A DNA stretch of 13,508 nucleotides. It comes from CAZQKE01 sp964593865. GTDB taxonomy: Bacteria; Chloroflexota; Anaerolineae; JAAYZQ01. The stretch covers positions 1 to 13,508 of the forward strand of contig CAZQKE010000116.1 of NCBI GenBank assembly GCA_964593865.1, given 5' to 3'. A program made the position numbers and the translations under genes. The notes beneath the pieces were generated by a model that ran no database searches, had not been told where the DNA came from, and saw only the letters and a program-made list of their open reading frames with translations. Every line of letters starts with the position of its first letter. The first letter of the stretch is position 1. Below, piece by piece: positions 1 to 7,042 of this stretch.

Positions 1-1
1 A

Positions 2-2299
2 TTCGTCAACGGCAAACGGGTGGAAAAAGAAGTCTGGATCAAAGAAGGCGACGTGATCAGCATCGCCTCTTTCCGCTTGATCTTCCAAGAAGACGGCATC
101 ACCCATTTCGACGAAGCAGGCAACATCCGCCTGGACGCCATTCGCATTGAAAAATGGTACAGCAAGACGGTCAACATCCTGAAAAAGGTAACCATCTCCA
201 TCTATCCCAAAGAGTTTGTAGCCATCGTGGGAGCCAGCGGCGCGGGCAAATCCACCCTGATGAATGCCCTGACCGGCTTCAGCCCGGCCAACGGAGAAAA
301 GTCGGTGGTGTTGGTCAACGGGCGAAACCTGTATACCCACATGGACGAATACCGCAACGAGATGGGCTATGTCCCCCAAGAAGACATCATCCACCGCGAG
401 CTGACCGTCTACAAGGCCCTGGACTATGCTGCCCAGCTGCGGATGCCCGCCGACACCTCCAAGAAGGAGCGTCACCAACGGATCATGGAAGTCCTCCGCG
501 AGCTGGGGCTGGAGCACCGCAAAGATAACCGCATCACCGCCCTGAGCGGCGGTCAGCGCAAGCGGGTGTCCATCGGCGTAGAGTTGCTGACCAAGCCGGG
601 ATTGTTCTTCTTGGACGAAGCCACCTCCGGCCTGGACCCCGGCACCGAAACGGAAATGATGGAGCTATTCCGCGACCTGGCCGACGGCGGGCGCACCGTC
701 ATCCTGGTCACCCACGCCACCAAGAACGTGATGATGTGCGACCAGGTGGTGTTCCTGGCCAAAGGCGGCTACCTGGCCTTTTACGGCCCGCCTAACGAAG
801 CGTTGGAATATTTTGAGCAGTATCGCACACCGGAAGAACGCCGCTACAAGGACAAGATTGAATTTGACGACATCTACCAATTGCTGGAAAAACGGGGCAC
901 ACCGGAGGAATGGGGCCAACGCTTCCGCGCCTCACCCCAATACCGGCAATACGTCGTCCAACGGATACAATCGCTGAAGGAGCAGGTGCAGACGCCCGCT
1001 CCCCGACCCATCACCAAGCCCAAGCGCAAACGCCAGGTCTCCGCCCTGCGCCAATTCTGGATTCTTTCGGCCCGCAACCTGCGCATCATGGCCCAGGACA
1101 AGATGGGCCTGGCCCTGATGTTGGCCATCGCTCCTTTGATCGGCGTGATGGATTTTATCTGGGGGAGAACCCTCTTTGACATTGTGGAAGGAGACGCGGC
1201 CCAGATTATCACCATGTACTTTATGATGGGCCTCATCGGTATCTTGACCGGGGCCATCAGCTCCGTGCGCGAAATCGTCAAGGAAAACGACATCTACCGG
1301 CGGGAAAGGACGGTAGTCCTCAAAATCCTGCCCTACATCATGTCCAAAGTGTGGGTGGGCGTGCTCCTGGCCGCTTATCAATCGGCCATCTTTCTCATTG
1401 CCAAAAAGATCTTTGTGAACCCCCAGTTCATGGGCGATTATGGCTACCCGGCCATGTACTTGACCATCTTTTTGTGCACCCTTTCGGGTTACATGCTAGG
1501 TCTGCTCATCTCTGCCGCCGCGCCCAACCAGAACATCGCCCTGATGCTGGTCGTCGTCGTCCTGGTCCCCCAGTTCCTCTTTGCCGGAGCCTTGTTGCCC
1601 CGCGACCTGATCCCCGGCGGCGAACAGATCAGCGCGGTTATGTCCACCCGCTGGGCCTTTGACAACCTGGTGCGCATTTCGGGCATCGGCGAAGATGTGA
1701 TCAACGACCCGTGCTGGCAACTGCCCAAAAGCGAACGGGATAAGCTGACCCAGGAGGACAAGGACCGTCTGGGCTGCAAGTGTATGGGCGTGCAGATGTT
1801 CGAGCAATGCTACTTCCCCGGCATCCGCAGCCCCGACTTTTACAACGCGGAAACCCAGCAGCACCTGGCGGCGGAAAAGCCGGTTAAACCGGTCAAACCG
1901 ACGACCTACCCGACCTTTACGCCCTATCCTACCCTCACGCCTTTGCCGACACCCAGCAGCCGTCAGGAACAAAAGACCTACGCCAAACGGCGGGAGGAGC
2001 AAGGCAAGGAATACGAGGAAATTCGGAAAAAACAGGGCGAAGAGTACCAGAAGCTCGTCGAGGAGCAGTTCTCCGAGTTTGAGCGACGGAGCGAAGAGTA
2101 CGGCGAAGCGTTGCGCGAATGGCAATCCAACCGAGAAAAGGCGGTGCGCGGCGCAGAAGGTATGATCGAAGTCATTTACAAATCATACGAACCGGCCCTC
2201 AAAGCCGACGTGGAGCAGGGGTGGCTGGCCCTGGGCATCATCAGCGCAGTGGTCTTTGTGCTGATCCTGGTGTTCCAAAAGCGCAAAGATGTGATCTGA
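2..2299 (+). CDS. FHA-domain ABC transporter, fused ATPase and permease (5' end outside window)
   Basis: The frame is open from base 2, so the true start lies upstream; the GTG at 20 is internal. The first ~28 residues (FVNGKRV, then KEGDVISIASFRLIF) are the C-terminal end of an FHA domain. An ABCG-type ATPase follows: Walker A GASGAGKST (nt 230-256), Q-loop YVPQED, signature LSGGQRKR, Walker B LFFLDEATSGLD and H-switch THAT. The permease has about six helices (roughly nt 1109-1600, last one 2219-2275) and an ABCG-like VREIVKENDIYRRER stretch before helix 3. Between helices 5 and 6 lies a predicted extracellular insert of about 170 residues. FHA-ABC fusions such as mycobacterial Rv1747 are exporters controlled by Ser/Thr kinases. 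Two kinases and a phosphatase downstream fit such control (inference). The substrate is unknown; a lipid or envelope component is plausible. The family and domain order are clear. Confidence 0.93.
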   Translation, partial: FVNGKRVEKEVWIKEGDVISIASFRLIFQEDGITHFDEAGNIRLDAIRIEKWYSKTVNILKKVTISIYPKEFVAIVGASGAGKSTLMNALTGFSPANGEKSVVLVNGRNLYTHMDEYRNEMGYVPQEDIIHRELTVYKALDYAAQLRMPADTSKKERHQRIMEVLRELGLEHRKDNRITALSGGQRKRVSIGVELLTKPGLFFLDEATSGLDPGTETEMMELFRDLADGGRTVILVTHATKNVMMCDQVVFLAKGGYLAFYGPPNEALEYFEQYRTPEERRYKDKIEFDDIYQLLEKRGTPEEWGQRFRASPQYRQYVVQRIQSLKEQVQTPAPRPITKPKRKRQVSALRQFWILSARNLRIMAQDKMGLALMLAIAPLIGVMDFIWGRTLFDIVEGDAAQIITMYFMMGLIGILTGAISSVREIVKENDIYRRERTVVLKILPYIMSKVWVGVLLAAYQSAIFLIAKKIFVNPQFMGDYGYPAMYLTIFLCTLSGYMLGLLISAAAPNQNIALMLVVVVLVPQFLFAGALLPRDLIPGGEQISAVMSTRWAFDNLVRISGIGEDVINDPCWQLPKSERDKLTQEDKDRLGCKCMGVQMFEQCYFPGIRSPDFYNAETQQHLAAEKPVKPVKPTTYPTFTPYPTLTPLPTPSSRQEQKTYAKRREEQGKEYEEIRKKQGEEYQKLVEEQFSEFERRSEEYGEALREWQSNREKAVRGAEGMIEVIYKSYEPALKADVEQGWLALGIISAVVFVLILVFQKRKDVI
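1700..2218 (+). other. Extracellular insert of the ABC transporter: Cys cluster, Pro/Thr linker, charged coiled coil
   Basis: This segment lies between predicted helices 5 and 6, on the outside if the N-terminal ATPase is cytoplasmic. It holds four cysteines within about 33 residues (DPCW, GCKCMG, EQCYF), then a short repetitive linker (PVKPVKP, then YPTFT/PYPTLT/PLPTP with a period near 6, nt 1877-1954). After that come about 80 residues rich in Glu, Lys, Arg, Gln and Tyr with coiled-coil character. Eukaryotic ABCG proteins also carry a Cys-bearing loop here, but not this long charged stretch. Its function is unknown. Confidence 0.6.
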
Positions 2300-2303
2300 G
2301 CCG

Positions 2304-3638
2304 ATGGGGCCGAAGCTACTGCTCATCAACCCGGCCATGACCGCCACGGGGACCGGGGTGCAACGGTTGCCCAACGCCGGGGGCATGGCGACGATGGAGC
2401 CGCTGGCCCTGGCCTATGTCGCCGCCCTGACGCCATCCCACTGGGAGATACGCCTGGTGGATGAGGTGGCGGAGGACATTCCCACCGATTTCGGGCCGGA
2501 CCTGGTGGCCCTGACCACTTTGAGCATCACCGCACCCAGGGCCTACGAGATCGCCCGCCGCTACCGGGCGCAGGGCGTGCCGGTGGTCCTGGGCGGCGTC
2601 CATGCCACCCTGCTGCCCGACGAGGCGGCCCGCTACGTAGACGTGGTCTTCCAGGGCGACGCCGAAGGGGCTTGGCCGCAGCTGATCCGCGACTTTGAAG
2701 CAGGCCGACTCCGCCCGCGCTACAACGGCGGCGTGAGCGACTTGCGGGAGCTGCCTTTGCCCCGGCGGGACCTGTACCGCAAGAGGTACTTTGTCAAACT
2801 GCTTTCCGCCTCGCGGGGTTGCCGCTACCGCTGCGAATTCTGCACCCTGTGGAAGCAGGAGGGCGGTCGCTATCGGACGCGGCCCCACGAAGAGGTGTGG
2901 CATGAACTGGCGACCACGGAGCGGCGCAAGCTCGTCCTCTTTACCGATGAGAACATCTACACCGACCGGGCCTGGTCGCTGGCCCTTTTCCGGGGAATGG
3001 CCGAAAGGGGCCTGCGGCAGCCCTTTGCCGTCCAGGCATCTTTGAACATCGCCGACGACGAGGAGATGCTGCGGACACTTCGGGCCGGCGGCTGCGTGGC
3101 CGTCCTCATCGGCTTTGAATCGTTGAGCGAGGAGAGCCTGCGCGGGATGCGCAAGGGGGTGAACCTGAAAATCGGCGTCGCCCACTACCGGGAAAAGATC
3201 GCACGGCTGCACGACCAGGGCTTGGCCGTCGCCGGGACGTTCATCTTTGGCAACGACGGCGACGGCCCCGACATTTTTGGCCGAACGGTTGAGTTCGTAC
3301 GCCGGGCAGGGCTGGACATCGCCCACTTTGGTCTGCTGACGCCCTACCCCGGCACCGACCTATACGACCGCCTGGCGCGGGAGGGGCGGCTGCTCTACAC
3401 CGACTTTCCGGCAGATTATGTCCGCTACGACCTGCGCACCGCCGTCTTTCGCCCGTTGCACATGACGCCGGAGCAGCTGGAAGAGGGATTGCAATGGGTG
3501 ACACGGGCGTTGGCCTCCTGGCCGGTCGTGGTCAAGCGGGCCTGGCATACCTGGCGGGCCACCGGCAATCCGGCCATGGCCGCCATCGCCCTGGCTTGGA
3601 ACCGGACGGGGTTTTACCGGCGGGTGGTGCAGCGTTGA
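2304..3638 (+). CDS. Radical SAM protein with B12-binding-like N-terminal domain
   Basis: This is a 444-residue protein. The N-terminal ~140 residues have the Rossmann-like pattern of the B12-binding domain seen in class B radical SAM enzymes (KLLLINPA start, LALAYVAAL, PDLVALTTLS, VPVVLGGVHATLLPDE, FQGDAEGAW). The radical SAM core follows, with the 4Fe-4S motif CRYRCEFC (C173, C177, C180). Later core elements are FTDENIY, IGFESLSEESL, GTFIFGNDGD and TPYPGTDLY. The C-terminal FRPLHMTPEQLEEG segment resembles the tail domain of HpnP/HpnJ-like proteins. No DxHxxG cobalamin-ligand motif is visible, so base-off cobalamin binding is doubtful. Only 4 nt separate it from the transporter stop, so it is probably co-transcribed. 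Such proteins catalyse methylations or rearrangements on lipids, tetrapyrroles and natural products; the substrate cannot be read here. Confidence 0.88.
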   Translation: MGPKLLLINPAMTATGTGVQRLPNAGGMATMEPLALAYVAALTPSHWEIRLVDEVAEDIPTDFGPDLVALTTLSITAPRAYEIARRYRAQGVPVVLGGVHATLLPDEAARYVDVVFQGDAEGAWPQLIRDFEAGRLRPRYNGGVSDLRELPLPRRDLYRKRYFVKLLSASRGCRYRCEFCTLWKQEGGRYRTRPHEEVWHELATTERRKLVLFTDENIYTDRAWSLALFRGMAERGLRQPFAVQASLNIADDEEMLRTLRAGGCVAVLIGFESLSEESLRGMRKGVNLKIGVAHYREKIARLHDQGLAVAGTFIFGNDGDGPDIFGRTVEFVRRAGLDIAHFGLLTPYPGTDLYDRLAREGRLLYTDFPADYVRYDLRTAVFRPLHMTPEQLEEGLQWVTRALASWPVVVKRAWHTWRATGNPAMAAIALAWNRTGFYRRVVQR

Positions 3639-3715
3639 GAGGATTCACCACCCTGGGATCGTTGTTGATAGCACGCATTGGTTGAGAAAAGAAATCAAAA
3701 CACAGGAGCGACCGA
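3639..3715 (+). promoter_or_regulatory. Longest intergenic gap; possible internal leader or promoter region
   Basis: At 77 nt this is the longest gap in the window, and it is clearly more A/T-rich than the flanking genes. It contains TTGATA at 3665-3670, which resembles a -35 box, but no convincing TATAAT-like partner at the right distance. A good Shine-Dalgarno AGGAG (3704-3708) sits 7 nt before the ATG at 3716. I see no terminator hairpin. A new transcript could start here, but the sequence alone does not show it. Confidence 0.25.
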
Positions 3716-4753
3716 ATGACCAATTTACCAAATACCAACCCGCCAGACACCACCCTTCGTTTCTTTACCGCCCAGGACGCCCCGCCTGACCCCCTGGCCG
3801 GGGAACAGGTGGCCGTGTTGGGCTATGGCAACCTGGGCCGTGCCCTGGCCCTCAACCTGCGGGATGCGGGCCTGGACCCCATCGTGGGCAACATCGAGGA
3901 TGCCTACGCCGAGCAAGCCCGCGCCGACGGCTTTGCCGTGCAGCCCATCGCCGAAGCGACCGCCGCCGCCGACATCGCCCTGGTCCTGCTGCCCGATGAA
4001 GTCATCCCCGAAGCCTTTACCGCCGACATCGCACCCCATCTATCCCCCGGCGCGGCCATCGTCTTTGCCTCCGGCTACAACCTGGCTTACGGCCTCATCG
4101 AGCCACCGCCGGGGATAGACGTGCTGCTGTTGGCCCCCCGTATGGGCGGCGAACTGATCCGCGAGCGGTTCCTGAGAGGGGAAGGGTTCATCGCCTACCT
4201 TTCGGTTGAACAAGAGGCCGGCGGTCGGGCCTGGGAGCGGCTGCTGGGCCTGGCCCACGTCGTCGGCGTCCTGCGGGCCGGGGCGTTGGAACTGGACGCC
4301 CGCCGCGAGGCCGACCTGGACCTGCTGGTCGAGCAGACCGTAGGGGCCGCCATCGGTGTTGCCATCATGAGCACCTTCAGCTTGGGCGTGGAGGCCGGCA
4401 TCCCGCCCGAAGCCCTGGTCCTGGAAATGTACATGTCCGGCGAGATGGAGACCGTCTTTCGCGCCTTCCGTGAAAAAGGCTTCTACCGCGCTTCCGACAC
4501 CCACGGCCCGACGGCCCTCTACGGCGGCTACCTGGCCACCATGGACCTGATGCAATCGGACCTGGTGGACCGTTTCCGCGACACCTGGGAGCGGATCCGC
4601 AGCGGCGAATTCGCCCGTCGCTTCCAGGCCGAGCGCGAGGCCGGGTATCCGGTGCTTTCCGTGGCCCAAAGCATGTCCGCCGAAGAAAGCCCCCTCACCC
4701 GGCCTGTGGTGGAAGCCGAAGCCCGCGTGCGTACCATGCTCAGAGGTGTGTAA
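3716..4753 (+). CDS. Ketol-acid reductoisomerase (KARI)-like NAD(P)-binding protein with altered active site
   Basis: The 345-residue protein matches class I KARI along its length. It has the Rossmann motif GYGNLGRALALNLRDAG (36-52), the FASGYN segment (117-122), LLAPRMGGELIRERF (138-152), and a C-terminal helical domain with DLLVEQ (202-207) and SGEFARRFQ near the end. Against the family pattern (from memory), the catalytic His of AHGFNI/AHGYNI is Ser119 and the Lys of APKGPG is Arg142. The Mg-binding Asp and Glu (D202, E206) are kept. E237 aligns with one later Glu, but its ExxxE partner appears to be Ser241. The loop after beta-2 is GNIEDAY, with acidic residues that could favour NADH over NADPH (inference). 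Normal branched-chain amino acid synthesis is therefore doubtful, and no ilvB, ilvN, ilvD or leu genes lie nearby. It may be a paralog with another reductase activity or a non-catalytic binding role. Confidence 0.85.
   Translation: MTNLPNTNPPDTTLRFFTAQDAPPDPLAGEQVAVLGYGNLGRALALNLRDAGLDPIVGNIEDAYAEQARADGFAVQPIAEATAAADIALVLLPDEVIPEAFTADIAPHLSPGAAIVFASGYNLAYGLIEPPPGIDVLLLAPRMGGELIRERFLRGEGFIAYLSVEQEAGGRAWERLLGLAHVVGVLRAGALELDARREADLDLLVEQTVGAAIGVAIMSTFSLGVEAGIPPEALVLEMYMSGEMETVFRAFREKGFYRASDTHGPTALYGGYLATMDLMQSDLVDRFRDTWERIRSGEFARRFQAEREAGYPVLSVAQSMSAEESPLTRPVVEAEARVRTMLRGV
4742..4748 (+). promoter_or_regulatory. Shine-Dalgarno that decides the DUF433 gene start
   Basis: AGAGGTG lies 9 nt before the ATG at 4758 and overlaps the last codons of the KARI-like gene. 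This supports 4758 over the in-frame GTG at 4746, which sits inside the motif itself. Confidence 0.55.
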
Positions 4754-4757
4754 AAGT

Positions 4758-5105
4758 ATGGGGAATGGAACAAAGACAAAAACACTGCAACAGACCGAAT
4801 CCCTGCTGGCCGTGATGACGCGAGCGGAAAAGGCCCAGGTGCTCCAGTGGGTCGTGCGCGATCTGGGTGACGCCTTTCCCGGCATCGAAAGCGTCCCAGG
4901 GGTTTGCGGCGGAGAACCGTGCATCGTACGCACCCGCATCCCGGTCTGGCTGCTGGTCCAGGCCCGAAAACTAGGGGCCAGCGAAGCCGATCTATTGCGG
5001 GCGTATCCCACCCTCCGGGCCGAGGACCTGGCTAACGCCTGGGCCTACTATCGTGCCCACAAGCACGAGATCGAACGTCAGATCCGCGAACACGAGGCAG
5101 AGTAA
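4758..5105 (+). CDS. DUF433-family antitoxin (VapB-like)
   Basis: This is a 115-residue protein. The C-terminal ~70 residues are a typical DUF433 domain: a GIESVPGVCGGEPCIVRTRIPVW entry motif shortened here to its key parts (GVCGGEPCI, TRIPVW), then LGASEADLLRAYP and LANAWAYY. The N-terminal ~40 residues (MTRAEKAQVLQWVVRDL) form an extension often seen in this family. DUF433 proteins are usually paired with DUF5615/PIN-like toxins and carry a small DNA-binding fold thought to repress the pair. Here the partner follows after 3 nt, in the expected order. The start at 4758 is preferred because of the Shine-Dalgarno at 4742-4748. An upstream GTG (4746) would add four residues. Confidence 0.87.
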   Translation: MGNGTKTKTLQQTESLLAVMTRAEKAQVLQWVVRDLGDAFPGIESVPGVCGGEPCIVRTRIPVWLLVQARKLGASEADLLRAYPTLRAEDLANAWAYYRAHKHEIERQIREHEAE

Positions 5106-5108
5106 AAG

Positions 5109-5456
5109 ATGGCTCGTTTGTACGCCGACGAAAACTTCCCTCTGCCTGCGGTCCAAGAACTGCGGCGGCTGGGTCACAACGTCTTGACCGTTCAGGAAGC
5201 CGGTATGGCCGACCGGTCCACGCCAGACGAAGACGTGCTGGCCTTTGCCCATCATCAGGAGCGGATATTGCTGACTCTCAACCGCAAGCATTTCATCCGT
5301 CTGCACCGCCAGGGCGTGGATCATGCCGGCATCATTGTCTGCACCTTCGATCCCGATTTTGTGGCGCTGGCCCGGCGGGTGCATCAAGCAATCGGGACAC
5401 AAGGACAATTTGTCGGGCAACTAGTCCGCGTCAAGCGGCCCCTAGAGGGAACATAA
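5109..5456 (+). CDS. DUF5615 PIN-like toxin / putative ribonuclease
   Basis: This 115-residue protein starts with the family hallmark LYADENFP (acidic D7, E8), followed by LRRLGHNVLTV, the acidic cluster TPDEDVLAFA (D40, E41, D42), ILLTLNRKHFIRLH and HAGIIVCTFDPDF. These fit the DUF5615 (Mut7-C/PIN-like) fold. Members are predicted metal-dependent RNases and serve as toxins of DUF433 antitoxins. The LTLNRKHF version has Asn where other PIN-like proteins have Asp; I recall the same variant in many full-length relatives, so I do not read it as damage. Its TAA stop shares one base with the ATG of the downstream kinase (TAATG, 5454-5458), so the pair is embedded in the operon and not inserted as a separate unit. 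Confidence 0.87.
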   Translation: MARLYADENFPLPAVQELRRLGHNVLTVQEAGMADRSTPDEDVLAFAHHQERILLTLNRKHFIRLHRQGVDHAGIIVCTFDPDFVALARRVHQAIGTQGQFVGQLVRVKRPLEGT

Positions 5457-7042
5457 TGGCTCCAAACCTGGTCGGCACGCAATTGGGCAAATATCAACTC
5501 CGGGCCGAGATCGGACGGGGCGGCATGGGGACCGTCTACCTGGGCTACGACCCCATGCTGGATCGCAAAGTGGCGATCAAAGTTCTGGCCCCGCACCTGG
5601 TCTGGGAACCGGGGTTCGTCGAACGCTTCCTCCGTGAGGCACGCTCGGCGGCCCGGCTCCGCCACCCCAACATCGTCACCATCTACGATGTGGGGCAGCA
5701 GGAGGACCGCTACTACATCGTCATGGAGTACCTGGCAGGCCAGACCCTGGCCCAATACATTGCCCAGGGGGGACCCTTTTCCTCCAAACACGCCCTGCCC
5801 GTCCTGAGCCAGCTGGCCGACGCCCTGGACTATGCCCACCGCCAGGGCCTCATCCACCGCGATGTCAAACCGGGCAACGTCATCGTCGCCGGGGACGGGC
5901 GGGCGACCCTGACCGATTTCGGCGTCGCCCGCGCCGTCCAGGAAACGCGCCTGACCGCCACCGGCTCCATCGTCGGCACGCCCCAATACATGTCGCCGGA
6001 GCAGGCGCGGGGCGACCCCGTGGACCACCGCAGCGACCTCTACTCCCTGGGCGTCGTGGCCTACGAGATGCTCACGGGGCGGACACCCTTTGCCGCCACC
6101 ACACCCCACGCCGTCTTGCACAAACTGATCTACGAAGCCCCGCCCCCCCTCCGCTCCCTGCGACCCGACCTGCCCCCGGCGGTCGAAACGGTCATGGCCC
6201 GCGCCCTGAGCAAAGAGCCGGACGCCCGCTACCAGACCGCCCGTGAAATGATCGCCGCCCTGGAGGGGGCGCTGACCGCCCCCGCCGGTCAACAGGCCGA
6301 ACTGCCGCCCACCGTGGCCGCCGCCCCACCCTCTCCCCGGCAGGGAGAGCGGGAACCGCCCGCCCCGCCTGCTGCCGCCGACGCAGCCCCGCCGGCGACC
6401 AACCGGCTGTGGCTGTGGTGGCTGCTGGTCGGCGTCCTGGGCTGGGCCGTCGGCTGGAACCTGGGGCTGGCCGTCGGCGATTTTGTGGGCATCGCCTTTG
6501 GCCCCGGCTTGCCCCTGGCGGCTGTGGAAGTGCTGACCGGCGCCGTCACCTGGGCCATCCTGGGCCTGATCTTTGGCCTGGGGCAGTGGCTTGTCCTGCG
6601 TCGTTACCTGCCCCGCGTGGGCGGCTGGGTGCTTGCCACCGGCCTGGGCCTGACCTTCCTCGGCGCGGTCAAATGGCTCCAGGGGCCGACGATGGACGCC
6701 ATCCTCAGGCCGTTGTGGAGAGCAGGGTTGGATTGGCCGGTCCCCATCTTTAGCGTCGGCCTGGCCACCCTGTTTGAAGGGGCCAGCGGCCTGGTGCTGG
6801 GGACGGCCCAATGGTTCGTCCTCCGGCGGCGGGTGGATTGGGCCGGGCAATGGCCCTGGATCAACGCCCTGGCCTGGGCCGTCGTCGCCCCGGCCATCGG
6901 CCTGCTGACCTGGCTCCTGGGGGAGCTGCCCGAATGGTTGGGACTCCGGCTGCTGCCGCTGGTCGGCAGCGTCATTGTTGCCCTGATCACCGGCCTGGGC
7001 CTGGCCCGCCTGTTGCGCAAGGGCGAGGGAGTGCGACCATGA
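5456..7042 (+). CDS. Hanks-type Ser/Thr protein kinase with polytopic C-terminal membrane domain
   Basis: The 528-residue protein has a complete kinase domain: glycine loop GRGGMGTVY (20-28), VAIK with K42, helix-C E61, HRDVKPGN (134-141), DFG (154-156), SPE (180-182) in place of APE, and HRSDLYSLG (191-199). It should be active. A Pro/Ala-rich linker (~275-315) follows, then about 210 hydrophobic residues forming several helices. This membrane part has an internal repeat around GLGQWLVLRR (374-383) and GTAQWFVLRR (449-458), 75 residues apart. No PASTA or other known extracellular sensor is present, so the helices themselves may sense the membrane or a ligand (inference). The start overlaps the toxin stop; AGAGGGA (5444-5450) is a good ribosome site 5 nt upstream. 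It is closely related to the second kinase in this window. Confidence 0.95.
   Translation: MAPNLVGTQLGKYQLRAEIGRGGMGTVYLGYDPMLDRKVAIKVLAPHLVWEPGFVERFLREARSAARLRHPNIVTIYDVGQQEDRYYIVMEYLAGQTLAQYIAQGGPFSSKHALPVLSQLADALDYAHRQGLIHRDVKPGNVIVAGDGRATLTDFGVARAVQETRLTATGSIVGTPQYMSPEQARGDPVDHRSDLYSLGVVAYEMLTGRTPFAATTPHAVLHKLIYEAPPPLRSLRPDLPPAVETVMARALSKEPDARYQTAREMIAALEGALTAPAGQQAELPPTVAAAPPSPRQGEREPPAPPAAADAAPPATNRLWLWWLLVGVLGWAVGWNLGLAVGDFVGIAFGPGLPLAAVEVLTGAVTWAILGLIFGLGQWLVLRRYLPRVGGWVLATGLGLTFLGAVKWLQGPTMDAILRPLWRAGLDWPVPIFSVGLATLFEGASGLVLGTAQWFVLRRRVDWAGQWPWINALAWAVVAPAIGLLTWLLGELPEWLGLRLLPLVGSVIVALITGLGLARLLRKGEGVRP
5822..5862 (+). repeat. 41-bp exact direct repeat, copy 1 (kinase 1 catalytic loop)
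   Basis: This stretch encodes ALDYAHRQGLIHRD, the approach to the catalytic HRD, and is identical base for base to 10543-10583 in the second kinase. The identity includes third codon positions, although the genes are only moderately alike elsewhere. Confidence 0.9.
6331..6349 (+). repeat. Short palindrome CTCTCCC / GGGAGAG inside the kinase linker
   Basis: CTCTCCC (6331-6337) and GGGAGAG (6343-6349) form a perfect 7-bp inverted repeat with a 5-nt loop, preceded by CCCCACC. The layout resembles the short dispersed palindromes of the CCCTCTCCC..GGGAGAGGG type that occur in many GC-rich bacterial genomes. Here it falls in the low-complexity linker between kinase and membrane domain, is read in frame as PPSPRQGERE, and does no visible harm. 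Confidence 0.5.

Noticed and set aside
2316..3326. 336-residue open frame on the - strand
   Set aside because: It is antisense to the radical SAM gene, shows no recognisable motif, and is explained by high GC at third codon positions of the real gene.
3665..3693. Sigma-70-type promoter in the 77-nt gap
   Set aside because: TTGATA is a fair -35 box, but the bases 17 nt downstream (AAAGAA) do not resemble a -10 box. The region is kept only as a possible leader.
4040..5011. 323-residue open frame on the - strand across the KARI-like and DUF433 genes
   Set aside because: It spans two well-supported + strand genes and their junction and has a low-complexity translation.
6811..7038. Longer start for the LuxE-like gene
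   Set aside because: It would overlap the kinase membrane domain by over 200 nt. ATGA at 7039-7042 with GAGGGAG upstream is the natural start.
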